64,000 bases of DNA from Anodontia alba (lineage: Eukaryota > Mollusca > Bivalvia > Lucinida > Lucinidae). How positions within the stretch are numbered: the stretch's first letter is position 1; every line of letters starts with the position of its first letter. The stretch is taken from assembly GCA_964016985.1 (NCBI GenBank), contig OZ024825.1, positions 34,254,057 through 34,318,056 on the forward strand, read 5' to 3'. Under the pieces are notes generated by a model. That model searched no databases. It saw only the letters and a program-made list of their open reading frames with translations, and had not been told where the DNA came from. Made by a program: the position numbers and the translations under genes. Shown here piece after piece: positions 24,401 through 39,400 of this stretch.

Positions 24401-27400
24401 TTTTACTATTTGCTGATGTTCCCAAAAATTGCCTTATGAATGGCAAACAGTGTAGACCCAGATCAGATGCCACATTCTGTCTACATTCATATCTACATTG
24501 TTTTCCCAGACTTGTCTGTTTGAATTCTCAAGGTAAATACAGCATTCAAAGAATTTTTCTTATTTCTTGACAGAAATTAGAATGGCTTATTATACATATA
24601 TGAATATAATAAGATTGTGAACATGAATATTTATTGAGAAATGGTAAGTAACAATACACATCTAATTTTTTTCTCCAATGTAACAACCTATAGATAAACA
24701 CTCATAAATTCAGCTGAATCAGAATTTTTCTCATGTTGATAGCTATTATACTTTTTTATATTGGCACTGTTACTATTATGAATGCAGGGCCCAGTTGTTC
24801 AAAGCTAACGACGTCATTAGTTAACAATTCGTTAAAATTTAAATCGAGTGATACGCAAATATGCTGAAATTTTTTGCTGAAAAAATGTGAGTAGCTTTTG
24901 CAGTGCAAAAGCTACTCACATTTTTTCAGCAAAAAATATCAGAATATTGTATACTGAATCCGCTAAAACAGTTAACGAAATGACCCTTAATGAGCTCGTT
25001 AAGCTAACGATGCTTTGAACAACTGGGCCCAGATTTTCAAATATGGGCATAAGTGTATATATTTCCAATCTCACTTTTTCAAGCAGACCTATCAGAGACT
25101 CAGCAAGACATCTTGGATATGAACCAGCGCTACGAGATGTTAGAAGAACGTCTCCTGGACCGGCAACAAGAACTCCAGGGAATGTTAGATACTGTGAAAT
25201 CCTTCCTCCAAGATCTGTCTGATGTTTCTAGCTGGCTAGACATAAAGGAGAAGGATGTAGAAAGCAGTGTTGCTATAGCAACCAGTGAGAAAGAGGCTAG
25301 GAGAAGACTTAAAGAACATGAGGTGAGAATTTTAACTCTGGTCCTTCTGAACCCAGATATACCCTGCCTTTGCAAACATTGTAGATCCAGATCTGTTGGC
25401 CTCTTCAGGATCTGCACTGTTTGCAATTCAGTATGTGAATTTATCTCCACAATCTGGATTAAGTAATCTGATTGGCTAACAATTAGAAATGGACGTGAAC
25501 AGATACACTTTTAAGGGGAGGTAACCAGTTAAAATTGTTTTGTCCTCTTCTGAAAAGGGTTTTCACCTCATACTTTACTTGGAACAGTCAGTCAGAAGAT
25601 CACCAAAGTATTTTTAGGTGCCTTTTCCCACATTGTAGTCTTGTTAGGTATCATTTTGTTATTTTCAAATACATATACACCAAACATTCTGATGATGTTA
25701 TGCTTAGATAATGATGTTCTTGGAAGTAGTTAATATAAAAATACACAAATACAGAAAGCGGTTAGTTTTAAAAAAATGACCCAGCACTTACACTGCTTTC
25801 AACATCTTCCAGAAAGTTTCTTTGTGTGGGGCTTTTCTCAGAAGAAGTAAATTAGCAAATTTTGTCACGAGTCATTGCAAAACTTTTTGTCATAACTATC
25901 TATGCACAAAAAGTTTTATTTTATTCAATGGTTTTAAATATGGTAGGTAGTTTGGATGCAGGTTTTCAACAAGTTTCACTTGTTCAAAATTTCTAAAATT
26001 TTCACAAAATTGTTATTGGAACATCAATGATATAAAATCAGTGAAGAAAAGCAATAAACAATTACTTATATAAAATTTTTCGTATAGAAATTGCATAGGT
26101 CAAACCCATTTTTGGTCATAAAATTAATTTTACAGTAAATATTTGAAAACAAAGTGAGTGCAGAAATAGAAAAGACAAATGGTTCCTGTTAAGATATACT
26201 TAATCAGAATAAAACATTTTCATTTTGAATAAAATGCCAAGCAAAAAACATCTTTCTAAATAATTTTTGATAGTTTAACCCATTTAAGCCTAGCATCCCA
26301 TAAATGGGACATGGGCAAACAGTGCAGACCCAGATAAGAAGCCGCATAATGCAGCATCTTATCCAGGTCTTCACTGTTTGCTTGAAAGATGCATCATTTT
26401 CTGTTAAAATATAAAAATACAATAGACCTGACACCCTTAAAATGACAAGTGGACTTGCCTAATTTATAGGAATAGAAGAGTCCACTAGGCGTAAATGGGT
26501 TAAACAAGCCTTAACTTTATTGCCAACAGATAAAAATTAGAAGAGACTATTTGCAATTTGTCTATTTCACTGAAGACCAGAAGAAGGTCCATACAATTTC
26601 TAATAATGTCCAATATTCTTCAGAGAGAGCATGCTGAGTTGTTGAGTAAAGATGGTATGGTAGAGGAGATTAAAAAGAAGGGACATGATCTAATAAAGAG
26701 GAAAAGAGGAGTACCTGGTATAGACATGGTCCAAGAACAGCTCACGGAATTAGGTAAAGTGCAACATACTATAGAGGTTCTACATTTCAAGCACCTTTAA
26801 AAAATAAGTAAAAAAATACATCACATATCAAGCATCTGTGAAACAGCAATTATTATTTTAGTGAGACAATAATTTACATGAAATATCAGTCCCTGTTTCC
26901 TTTGGAAAACGAAGTGTCTTGGGTGGCCAAGTGGTTAGTACTCCCCACTTCGGATCATGGGATCCCCGGTTTGAATCCCACTAGAAGTAGAATTCTGCTC
27001 TTGAATGTATGGTACTTCATTGTCACTTCCATTGTCTTAACCGTAGTCCTGCTGAACCTGGATATGTCCTGCCTTTGCAAACAGTGTAGATCCAGATCAT
27101 CTGGCTTCTGAAGAAGCCAACTGATCTGGATCTGTACTGTTTGCCATTAAGTATGTGAATTTGTATCAACAATCTGGATCAAGTAATCTGGTTGGCTGAA
27201 AATTGGAAATGGTTGTGGCATCCAGGACAAGGGTTAGTATGACTTAAATAATATTGAGAGGGATGTGAAATACCAAATAATCATCATTTCTGTTGAAAAT
27301 AAAAATGTCATTGTTATCTACCATTTTCATACTACTACTTAGTAATAATCAGATTCTTTATGTATTTACAGATGATAAATGGCAAGGGGTGAAAGCGGCG

Positions 27401-30400
27401 TCTAATGAACAGAGGAAACTTCTGGAAGATATTGTCACAGATCTGAGAACGTATAAAGATGCAGGTGTACATTTACAGAAATGGATAGCTCAGAAAGAGA
27501 AAATGGTTGCTGTGTTGGGTCCTGTAGCAACAGAACCATCTATGATCAAAAACCAGCTAGAGCAAGTTAAGGTCTGTAACAGCTTTTCAAGGCATCTTAA
27601 ACAATGTCTTTTTGCAAATACAAAAACAAAAAACAACAAAGCAAACAAATCACACACTGAGAAACCTCTCTATGACATGTTAGCATGGTTTTGGATGTAT
27701 TGTTTAGAAATAGACCCCAAATTGTTGTATCCAAACAAACATGTTTAGGTTATATAGAAAAAAGATCATAAATGATCATTTTTTTTGTTTTATATAATCT
27801 ATACATTTTAGTTTGGCTACCTTATATCAGACACCTTAAATACTTTTAATACTTTACTTGTCCTTAACTTTAAACATCACTTGGCACTGTGTTTCAAAAT
27901 CGCTGTCTTAATGGCAAGCTGTGTAGATTCTGATCAGATTGCCCTTCTTTTGATCTGGGTCTACACTATGTGCTCAGATGTGTGTCCAATTATTTAGGGT
28001 GAATATGGTAAAGATTAAAAATTGATGATTACAGTAAATGTCCTAAAATTTTTTACACTAAAGTTGCTGACAAAATGGCATATGCAAACAGTGCAGACCC
28101 AGATCAGACTGCTCCAGAAGGAGCAGTCTGATCTGGGTCTACACTGTTGCCATTCCAATAATTATTCTAAGACAACTGAAATTGTATGGAATAAGGTGTT
28201 GGAAATTTTAGGACATTTACCATAACAAGTTTAAAAGAAGGAAATGTACTTTGAAAATGATACTAAATTAATGTACAACCTAATGTCTATCATAAGTTAT
28301 TGTTAAGGGGACTGGATACTCTTGCTAGATTTTCCACCATATTTTACAAGGGAGACAATTTTTGTGATATCTTGTTTGGTTTCCGGCATGCCAAGTCCTT
28401 TCTGAAAAAAAGGGCCTACTCTAGAAGGAAAGAGAAGGAAAGAAATAGCTCCGAAAAAGATCAAATTCTTTCAGAAGGGAAGCAAAACAATTTTTGACAG
28501 AGTTGCCGCCCCTGAAAGTGCATTCATTCCCCTTATTGATATAACTGTTCACATTCTTCATAAGGTTGTTTTCTATTCAAAGTGGCTCATATGTTTCTCC
28601 TATCTACAGGTACTGCAAGAAGAATTACGAGGACAGGAACCATTGTATGACAAGTTTATCCAGGCTGGCAATGCTGTCCATGACAAGTGTATCCCAGAAT
28701 CTAAGGATGCTGCTCATATCAGCGAGAAAATGACCGTGATCAGTAAGAGTTGGGACAGACTGAGTGACAGGCTCCGAGAGCGAGAGAAGAGTTTGGTGTC
28801 TGTGGAAGGATTGAGTAAAGAATTCAGCGATACTGTCAGTCAGCTTGGTAACTGGGTGGCCGACTATATGACAACAGTGGATCAGCTACAGCCAGTCTCA
28901 ACAAACCCGGAGAAACACCAGGAACACCTGAGGGAAATAAAGGTACTATAAAATTTTGCAAATTCTGAATACACAAAATTACCATACCTGTAGATAAGGT
29001 CTTTTTTTGCAGCAAAGAAAAGTATTAATCTTTTTCTTAGAAGTTATGTTGCAGGTACTCATTCGAAGTACTTACTTTTGTAATGGATCTGAAATCAAGT
29101 TTTATATAAATTATGATAAAAATTATTTTTCATTTAATTTTGTTCTGTCTTTCAGGAATTAGAATGGGAACTTAAGAAACAAGTGCCTGTGTTGGAGAGA
29201 GCAAAAGAACTTGCCAAGAAGCTTAGTGATAATACCAAAGATGGCAGCACAAAACTAGAACTGCGTAACAAAGTCTCAAACCTCGAGAAACCTATGTCGG
29301 AAGCTGAGAAGAAGTTGGTAGTGCGTAGGAATGATGTTGAGAAAGCTAATCAGGAAGGTGATAAGTTCCGAGGGTCGTGTCAAGATCTGCTAGCACTGAT
29401 TGGTGAGATCAAGGATAAACAGGGACAGATGGCACCAGTTTCAGGAGACCCTAATGTGCTGAAAGATCAGGCTCAGCATAATAAGGTGAGTTGCTGAAAG
29501 CTTTTTTATGGATGCACAGTAAAGTAATATTATGTTTCCAGAAGCTTTCATGGTTGCATAGCTCCAGATACGATTTTTTTGTTTATTTTGTTTTCAGAAA
29601 GAATATATACTTTTAATATTCATGAAAGAGCACCCACAACATACATTTTCGTACAGAAGTCAAAGTGTCTGAAAACATTTGTAAGATGGAGCCATGATTG
29701 TGATACTGCTTTGAGGTGGCACTAAAAAGGGCATCAGTTCAGTATCACATCCAGTCACAATCACACATCATGACTAACAGATTGTTGACTAACAAAGTGT
29801 TTGCTTGATATGAAGCATATGTTAAGAAGGAGTATGGTAATTCAGTAAAAAAAACATTCCAATGGAACAAGTTTTTTTACTGAATTAATCTACACTACTG
29901 AGCAACAGATTTTTCATATTAAGCAAACACTGTTCATTATTCTGTCCAATTTTATGCTTTTTTTGCCAGTGTAAAGTACACTTGTATTGAAATCATCACA
30001 AAACTGTTTCAATTTGAGCATATGAACACTAGACATCATATTCATGACATAATGGCAACAGATCTGATTTATGTCTCTTTTTGTGAGCAGAATTTGGCAA
30101 AGTAAATGCAGTAATACTGGAAATGAAAACAGTTCTGACAATATTAAATAATTCACTAGTAAACTGATATCATATTATCACAATTTTAATTACAGAAAAT
30201 ATTGCATTGAGAAATCAGTATACTTCTTTGCTAGCTATATAATTATTTTCTGTGCACTTAAATATGTTCCAAGTCACATTTTAGCTTGATACAGCCCCGT
30301 TTTGAATTGTTTTTTTTTGTTTTTTTCTCATCTTCTATAATTCATTCATATCCATTTTAGGACATTCTCAAAGATTTGGCTGCCATTGCCCCTGAAATCA

Positions 30401-33400
30401 AAGTGCTGACAGACAAAGCAAAAATGTTTGGCAGTGAATCTTCCCCAGCTGTGAAAGCCTTGTTGGCTCAGGTAGACTCCCTCCAGAAAGAATGGGAGAA
30501 GCTTAAGGATACAGCTGATCAGAGAGAAGAACAACTGCAAGCAAGCACTAAGCATGCCCAGAACTTCCAGGCCCAGCTAGACAAGATGTCGCTATGGTTA
30601 CAGCTGAGTGAGGACAAACTTGATGGACTCACACCTGAAGCCATGGATGCAGAGAGTGTTGCTAAGAAACTGAAGGAGGCTCAGGCATTACGTGGAGATA
30701 TTTTGAAGCTGACTCATCAGCAGGAATCATTGAACCGTGATGGACAGTCCCTGATGAACTCAGTGGACAGTGACAAGGGAACTGTGAAAGTCAGACTGGA
30801 AGATATTAACCAGAGATGGGATAATCTAAATGAAGGTCAGCATTATCAGTATTAGACTCTTTCGAAATGAACAAAAAAACAAAAAAAACAAACTTTTTGG
30901 CCTTACGCTAATATTCGAGGTCAGCACTGTTATATTAGTGTAGAAAGTAATGAGAACAGACAAAATGTTTCTGTGGAGAACTAATGAAAATTATCTCAGT
31001 ATTATCATAATCTTCATAACTAATCCTCTGAAGTTTTTATTATGTATGTATGGGCATTGATAAGCTATCATAACTCTGTTTTTTGGTGTGTTTTTGCCAA
31101 ATTATCTTTTTGGTTGAGCAAAATACAGATTGGAAATTTGCTTGGATGGTTAGTGTGCATCTAGTACCAAACATGTTAAATTCTTGTTTGGTATTGAAGT
31201 GGGTAAACAGTGGAGAAATTTGTTTCTGTTCCTGGCTTTACATACCTGATTTACTGGTTAACGAAGATACTTATTTAACCAAAAAAGTATGATATTTTTC
31301 TTATTTCTCCATGAAAACATATGCTGTGGGTACCACAATGTATGTTTTTATGGCAAAATAAGAAAACTATTTTCATGATACCCCTCTAGTCTGGAGTTTA
31401 ATTGTTGTTATATTCAGGGTTGTCGGAGCGTATCCAGAGCCTGGAAGATCTGAGTGGACGTTTGACTGAGTTCGGAAGCTACAATGATGATGTAAACAGT
31501 ACTTTGAAGAAACTAGAAGACAAGTTAGGTGCTCACCTGAATCTTGGTTCCAGTGCCAAAGACCCCAAATACCAGGACAAAATTGCTGTAAGGATCAATT
31601 TTTAACCATTGTCTTGCAGAAACCAGATATACTCTGCCTTTGCAAACTGTGTAGATCCAGATTGGTTGGTTTCTAAGAAGCCAGGTGATCTGGCTCTGCA
31701 CTATTTGCCATTCAGTATGTGAATTTATATTAACAATGTGGATCAAGTAATCTGATTGGCTGAAAATTTGAAAAGGGCACGGCATCTTAATTTATTCAGC
31801 AAGACGAGGGTTCTTTGCCTCAAAGCTAAAACTGACATACACTTTGGTCTAGATAAGAGGGGTATACAGATAAATGTTTTTCTTATTTCTCCACCGCACT
31901 CATCATGACCCCGTTTGGTTGACTGGGCCGTAAAACCTCAACACAAACAAATTCTTATTTCTCCAGGAAAACATGATTTGGATAATCATTAGAAGTGCCT
32001 TGATAAGGTGCTTCTAATGAATATCTCTCAACATGTGTTTCCATCAAGAAATAGAAAAAATATGTTGAAAAACAAAAGCCTCATCTGGAGCTATGCATAC
32101 ATGTAATGACTTGATCATTACATTGCTCTAGATAAGGCTTTTTATCCAACCAAAATGTAACATTGAGAAATGGAGAAGCAAGTAAAATGTTTGTCTGGAT
32201 ACTTCTCTCAGAGCTCTCTAGAGCATTGGTTCAGAGTGGACTTGGGTCAGCCACACAGGCAAGTCGGGCACTATACTATTTACTCTAGATGTTGGTGTCT
32301 GAGAAATAGCATAGACCTAGCATAGACTCTGAACAGACTGGGCATATGTGCAGGTTGGTCTAGGTTATGATGGTAGTATATTTCATATTCATTAATTTCT
32401 ACATGGACCTTTTCTTTTCAAAAAAAAAAAAAAAAAGCTGAAAAAAACATCATCATAGTATATATAAAAACAGTAAGCACTTTTAGTAAATATTGGACAA
32501 ATGTGGATTCAGAGTCTAAGTTCTGTAGGACACAGACATCCTATCAGGGCCACAGGTTCACGTTATGGGTGTAATTTAGGCGGAAAAGGTCACAGGCCTG
32601 GACACCACCACTCTGGATCATGGCAACTCAAACATTCATAGTTTATTTTATTTCACAGACAATGCAGGAAGATGCATCTGCCCTCAACTCGCAGATAGAT
32701 TATCTGGAAGGATTATTGTCAGGCCTGGATGAAGTTGATGGCAGTTCTGCACGGCAATATGAGAATGACCTTCAGAGGTCAAGAGACAGACAGGCTACAT
32801 TACAGCAGCAGCTTCAGGAATTGTTGGATGATATGGAAGCAGGAACACAGATTGTTGACCAGTTCCAGGTAAGCCATTACGAAAACATGCCTATTCAAAT
32901 ATATTGAAAGTTTCACCACAAAAAACTGAAAGTTTTCAGATAAAAATTCTGATATTTTTTCATATTTCTGCTCAAAATATAGATTGTGGGTACTCGTTAG
33001 AACTGCCTCACCGAGACAGTTCTAACGAGTACCCACAATCGATGTTTTTAGCAGAAATAAGAAAAATAATGTATACCCTGTAAACCCTAGTTTTACTATA
33101 TAAAAGTGGGGTTTAAAGGGGTAAAAATTATATAGGCATGTTTTCGTGATGATAACATTTATGGTAAATATCGTAAAAAATTTTAACACTTCTTTCAGTA
33201 CTTATTTTTGACCTATTCCTTTTTTAAACATTTGTTTCATGAACTACTTGTGGAATGGGAAATAGTGTGGACCCTGATCAGACTGCTACAGCAACATTAA
33301 ATGTTTTTGATCAACCATAAAGTATTAACATTTATTCATATTTTCTCCACTCAAACATGTTGGTTCTCATTAGAAGAGCTTCTCCATATTTGGCCTTTGT

Positions 33401-36400
33401 ATCCAGTATTGTCTTAGGACATCTTCTCAGATACTACTTTTATTGAACCTGCGTCATGCTGAAGACAAGTACACAGAATTCCCTCTATAAAATGGTTCAT
33501 TTATAGCACAATATTTCAGATAGAATGTAGTTGAAATGTTGAGTCAAAAAAATGTATAGAGTATATAGAAAAATGATCATTTATAGTCATTTTTGTGTAT
33601 AATTAAACATTTCTGTTTGGATACAACCTAGTTGTTTAGCTTGCATGTTTTTTTCTTTGGATGCCAGCTATGCTAGAGAGATGATTGGGTGGTGATGTCT
33701 TCTCCTGAAACTTTCAGAGGGTTAGCCCTGCTAAAACAGGCTTTTGGCAGGAAGGATCTTCCTGATTTTAACCCTAATCCTGCCGAGCCCGGATATACCC
33801 TGCCTTTGCAAACAATGTAGATCCAGATCAGTTGGCTTCTTCAGAAGCCAACTGATCTGGATCTGCACTGTTTGACATTAAGTATGTGAATTTATAGCAA
33901 TAATCTGGAACAAATAGTCTGATTGGCTGAAAATTAGAAGTGGGCATGGCATCTTAGTTTATTCAGCATGACAAGGGTTAAGAAAATTCAGGAGTCTGGG
34001 CTTTTTTTTTTTTCTCATCAGTCCCATTCTTCTTTTCAGTCTGGCTGTCTGGGAGAGGGATCAGTAGGACCAAGATATTGTTAACAAGGTTGTTAATCCT
34101 CATCTGAAGCAAAAAAAATAATAAAATGAAGCGTATTTGGTGTAAAGTAAACTATTATTTTACAGGGGACTATTAAGAAGGCTGGTGGTAAACTTGGAGA
34201 GATGGAAGCTGAGTTAAATCGCATGAGTCCTGTGGCTAGAGATGAGTCAACACTAACTATGCAGGAGAGACAGATACAGGTAAATTGAACTATGGCTGTT
34301 GTATTTACCTCTTTTGATACTTATCCTAAAAACTAAGCCGTTCCATTTTACTACCTCACTTTGTGTCTAAAAATTGCTGGACAAGAGGCAAACAGTGCAG
34401 ACTTTGATCAGATGCCACAGTCTGTGGCATCTGATCTGGGTCTACACTGTTTGCTTAACCTGTCTGAATACTTAGGGTAGACTATATTTTTAGTTTTGTT
34501 AGGTATGAACACATGGATATATTTCCTGTGTCATCATCAAAGCATAAATTGTTTCTTATTATTAGAATGATTTCTGTAAGATTATTCTTGGTAATATTTA
34601 AGTGTTTGACAGGAAGTTCTGAGCAAATAGTAGACCCAGATTAGATGCCACAGATAGCAGCATCTGCACAGTCTGCACTGTTTGCTATTTATCCAACAGT
34701 GTTTTGACAGATCATTAAGTAGCACATGTAAAAGGAACCCCAAACAGTTGTACTGTTACATTACGAAAACACGCCTATTCAAATATAAAGAAAAAATTAC
34801 CTCCAAAAACTGAAAATTCAGATAAAAAAAAAAATTGATTTTTTTTTCATATTTCTACTCAAAACATAGATTGTGGGTACTCGTTAGAACCGCCTTGGCA
34901 AGGCGGTTCTAACGAGTACCCACAATCTATGTTTTAGAGCAGAATTTTACTATATAAAAGTGGGGTTTAAGGTGGTCAAAATTATATAGGCATGTTTTCG
35001 TGATGACTTTTCCAAGTGGTGTCTTTAGCTCGCCTGAACAACATTCATGGAGAGCTATTGTACTACCCTCAGCGTCGGTGGCGTTGGCATTTCTTCATCA
35101 TTTGATTTTTATGTGTTCAGTGAAGCACATTTTTGTGATGTCAATTTATGTTATTCAGCTGCAGACAGATGACTTTGGAAAGGCTGTGTTTCAGGATTGT
35201 GGCCTTTCCTTGCTATCCCTGTATTTATTTTTTAGGTCAGTTGTTTACAAAGTATACCTACACCAAAATTTCTTCAAGGTTGTTGTCCATGTGATTATCA
35301 TTGACCAATGAATCCAGGTAACAGATATTGATAGTCTCACTATTCTTGTCGCTGTGACATCAGAACTGTGTAAAGAGGGTTATCTGTAAAACCTGTACTT
35401 GGCTTAGTGCTGGGACATTGGCAAACAGTGCAGACCCAGATCAGACGCGGCAGAACACGGGTGTCTGATCAGGGTCTGCACTGTTTGCTTAGATTATATG
35501 AAGTTAAGGGTTAAATGAATCCAGTTCAGGCCTATTTTCCCAGCCTACACTCGGGGAGCCAATCAACCCCCACTGCTGTCAGTGCTTTGATGGAAATTTT
35601 AGAACAAGTCCAGTGATGGTTATGGTCTCCAGATATTAAGGGTAAATACGGTATTATTGTTATGTTTCAGGAATACAAATCTCGCCTGAATGATATAGAT
35701 CACATCTTGGATGAAGTTGAGAATCAGTACAAATCATTAAAAGCAGAAGGTTACGTCACAGCGGCTGATGGACTAGCAGCTCAGGTGAGTAAATGTATTA
35801 ACTCTTGTCCTGCTGAATAAATTAAGATGCCATGCCCATTTCTACTAGATCCAGATTGTTGCTATAAATTCACATACTGAATGGCAAACAGTGCAGATCC
35901 AGATCAGTGCTTCTTCTGAAGCCAACTGATCTGGATCTACACTGTTTGCAAAGGCAGGGTATATCCGGGTTCAGCAGGATAATGGTTAATCTTTAAAGGT
36001 TCCAGTTCATATCATGCGAATTGTCTGCCTAATTGTAGCACACTTTCTATTTTTTTTTTTTTTTTTGTATTTATTCAGACAAAATAAGACAACCTGTCAT
36101 GTGAATTGTCTGCTATGCTAGGCAGACGATACGCATGAAATGTTAAGCCTTATTTTCTCTGAAAACTTAAAAACTAGAATACGGCTGCAGCAGTTGTGAT
36201 TGGCACTTTTAGTTATAAACCTGAAAGATACCTTCTGTCAGTAGTTAAGTGATTTTTGGCTTTTCATTCATCTGTTTGTCCATTATATCAGCTGTTTCAT
36301 ATGTGGGCACTTAGGAAAGAAGTCCTTATATCTTCATTTCTTTTGGGCCAAGTTACCGGTGCATGCATTCCACCTCCCCAGGTGACCTGTCACAAAACAA

Positions 36401-39400
36401 GTCACTGTTACCTACTTTCATAAAAATTAACCCTTCTCTTGCTGAACACGACATGCCCTGTCTTAGCAAACAGTGTAGATCCAGATCAGTTGGCTTCTGA
36501 AGAAGCCAACTGATCTAGATCTGCACTGCTTGTCATTAAATATGTAAATTTGTATCAAAAACCTGGATCAAGTAATCTGATTGGCTGGAAATTAGAAGTG
36601 GGCGTGGTATCTTAATTTATTCAGAATGAGAGGGGTTAACACCAAATTCAGTTTTGGAGGTTGACTCCTATCTTAGCTTCTGCAAGCTCTCTCAAACTTT
36701 ATCAGTGGATACATCCCAGTAACTATAATATAGAGAGGATCTTAACATGAGTGTTCATTTCATATGAAATTTATGAAACGAACCTTTGGTGAGTTTCATA
36801 AATTTCACATGAAATTATCACAAATATAAGATTCTGTTTATCATATGACTTTTAAACTGAATTTATGGTCACAGGTGATGAACCATTTTGCAACTGAAAA
36901 CATAACATCATGGATGGTGTGATGATGTTACATGCCAGTAACAAAGTTTTATGTAGTATGTGGTCATATCATTTTTATGTCATGATGTTATCCACTGAAT
37001 AATAGTGACATCATATGATAAATATAATTAAAGAATGTCATTTCTACAATTTTGAATAGTGCTATAAAAGTTAAACTGGTAGGGTTAAAATATGCCTTTG
37101 TCTCTTTCAGCTTGAGAACCTGAAGACTATCCAAGAACGGCTGCAGGAACAATCTGAAGAGAGGCAGACAGAGATTAAAGAAGCTGCCCATGGTGTTGAC
37201 ACTGTTACAGACAATCTGAGACGTATGAGAACAAGTATTGACAGAGCTAGTGATGAACTTGAAATGCATGATCCAATCGGCAGTGATGTGAATGCTATCA
37301 AACGTATGCAAGATGAATTAAAGGTATGCTGATTTGCAGTTATAGTGATTATAAGAATTGTGCTTTGCTCCTTTCCATGTTATTATTTTCACCTACATTG
37401 ATGCATGCCCATGTCACAATTTATCTTTTAGCTGTCGATGCTCACAAACCATATTGATTTGAATGACCCTAATTGGTAGATGCATCATTAAACCCAAATC
37501 ACCATCATCATTATGGTTATCATCATCATTCACAACATAGTTGTTATAGGACTTATTAAGGAGGTGTATTTGATGATAATTTTTGGATAATATTTCTTAT
37601 TTCTCAACGCTAATGAGTACCCACAACATGAAGTTTTATGGAGACTTGAAGAAAATAATCCCAGACTTATTATTAGATACTCCACAGCATGGTCTCTGAT
37701 GGTTATGTAGCATATCAAACATAGCCAAATGAAAGTAAAACATTTTTGGCAGAAATTATTGTGCTGGAAAGGATTAGCAAGAAAATGCTGGGATTTGATA
37801 GAGCAGGCCATCACCTATAATGATATAATGATTTACTATACCTTAAATGTGAGCCACATTATGGATAAAAGGTACAGTGCATAGGTAGTCAGTATAGTTT
37901 GTAGCTAATCTGCATTTTCCCAGTCTGAATAGGACAGCCACTGTTTTTGTTTTTGTTTTTCTGTAAGGAGTCTGGATACTAGAATAATAAGGGAAATAAC
38001 AAAAAGGCTCTAAATGTACTTCACAATGTGATATGGCTCATCATACATGCATGCTAAGCCATATTATGGGGGTGAAATGGTTCATACCTGTTTGTATATG
38101 AGCTGGTGCATGACAAAAACTACAGTAAGACGTACCACCAGCAAAGACTCAGATTAGCCTCTGCACCTGTGCAGTTTGATCAGAGTCTTTGCTGATCGCC
38201 TGTGGCTTCTACAGCCATTACGAAAACATACCTATATAATGTTGACCCCCTTAAACCCCACTTTGTATAGTAAAACTGGGGTTTAAAGGGGTATACATTA
38301 TTTTTCTTATTTCTGCTCAAAAACATAGATTGTGGGTACTCATTAGAACTGCCTCAGCGAGGCAGTTCTAATGCGTACCCTCAATCTATGTTTTGAGCAG
38401 AAATATGAAAAATATCAGAATTTTATATCTGAAAATATTCATTTTTTGGTGGTAAAATTTTCACTATATTGGAATAGGCTTGTATTCGTAATGCTTCTGG
38501 CTTCTCCAAAGAGGGATAAACGAAAACTCTTGGAATACTGGGTGGATGTACTGGCTAATCGGAGTCTTTGCGTGTCTCACAGGTCTTATTGTAGGTTTTT
38601 GTTGTGCGCTGGCTCATATAGATTTCCAATTTAACATAGCTCCAGATTAGAGATTTATCAAGTTATTTTTCTTTTATGCTCATCACAACATACATTGCGA
38701 GTATTCATTTTAAGTGCCTTATTTTCCGGGAGAAATATGAAAAATATTAACACTTTTATGGTTGAAACAAAGTTTTCAGATAAAAATTCTGATATTTTTC
38801 TCAAAACATAGATTATGGGTACTCATTAGAACAAGTACCCACAATCTATGTTTTTGAGCAGAAATAAGAGAAATAATGTATACCCCTGTAAACCCCAGTT
38901 TTACTATATAAAAGTGGGGTTTAAGGGCGTCAAAGTTATATAGGTATGTTTTCGTGATGTCCTCAAAATATATGTTGTGGTTACTCATTAGAAGTGCCTT
39001 TGTGAGGAAAAATGAGAAAAAAAAAGTAACAACATTTTTTTTAAAAAATTCCTCTAATCTGGAGCTATGCCCTGTGTTATTGATATTTAGGAGTTCCAGC
39101 ATACAGTTCTGGAGAATGTTGCTCGCAGGGTACAAGCTGTTGCCATGGAATCTCAGAACCTTATACAGAGTGCTGCCCCCGGGGTGGACACAAGTGGTCT
39201 TGAGGCTGACCAAGAAAGTCTGATGGACAAATGGAACAGTCTAAATGCCAAGGTAAGAAAGTTAAACTTTACTATAAAATATGTTTATCCTTAAAGAGTC
39301 ATTCAAATTTTTTGTAGAGAACATTCTCAGTTATGTTTTCCATCTTTCAGAGAAATATCTTATAAGATGTTGGCTGCCAATATTTAAAATTTGACAAACT

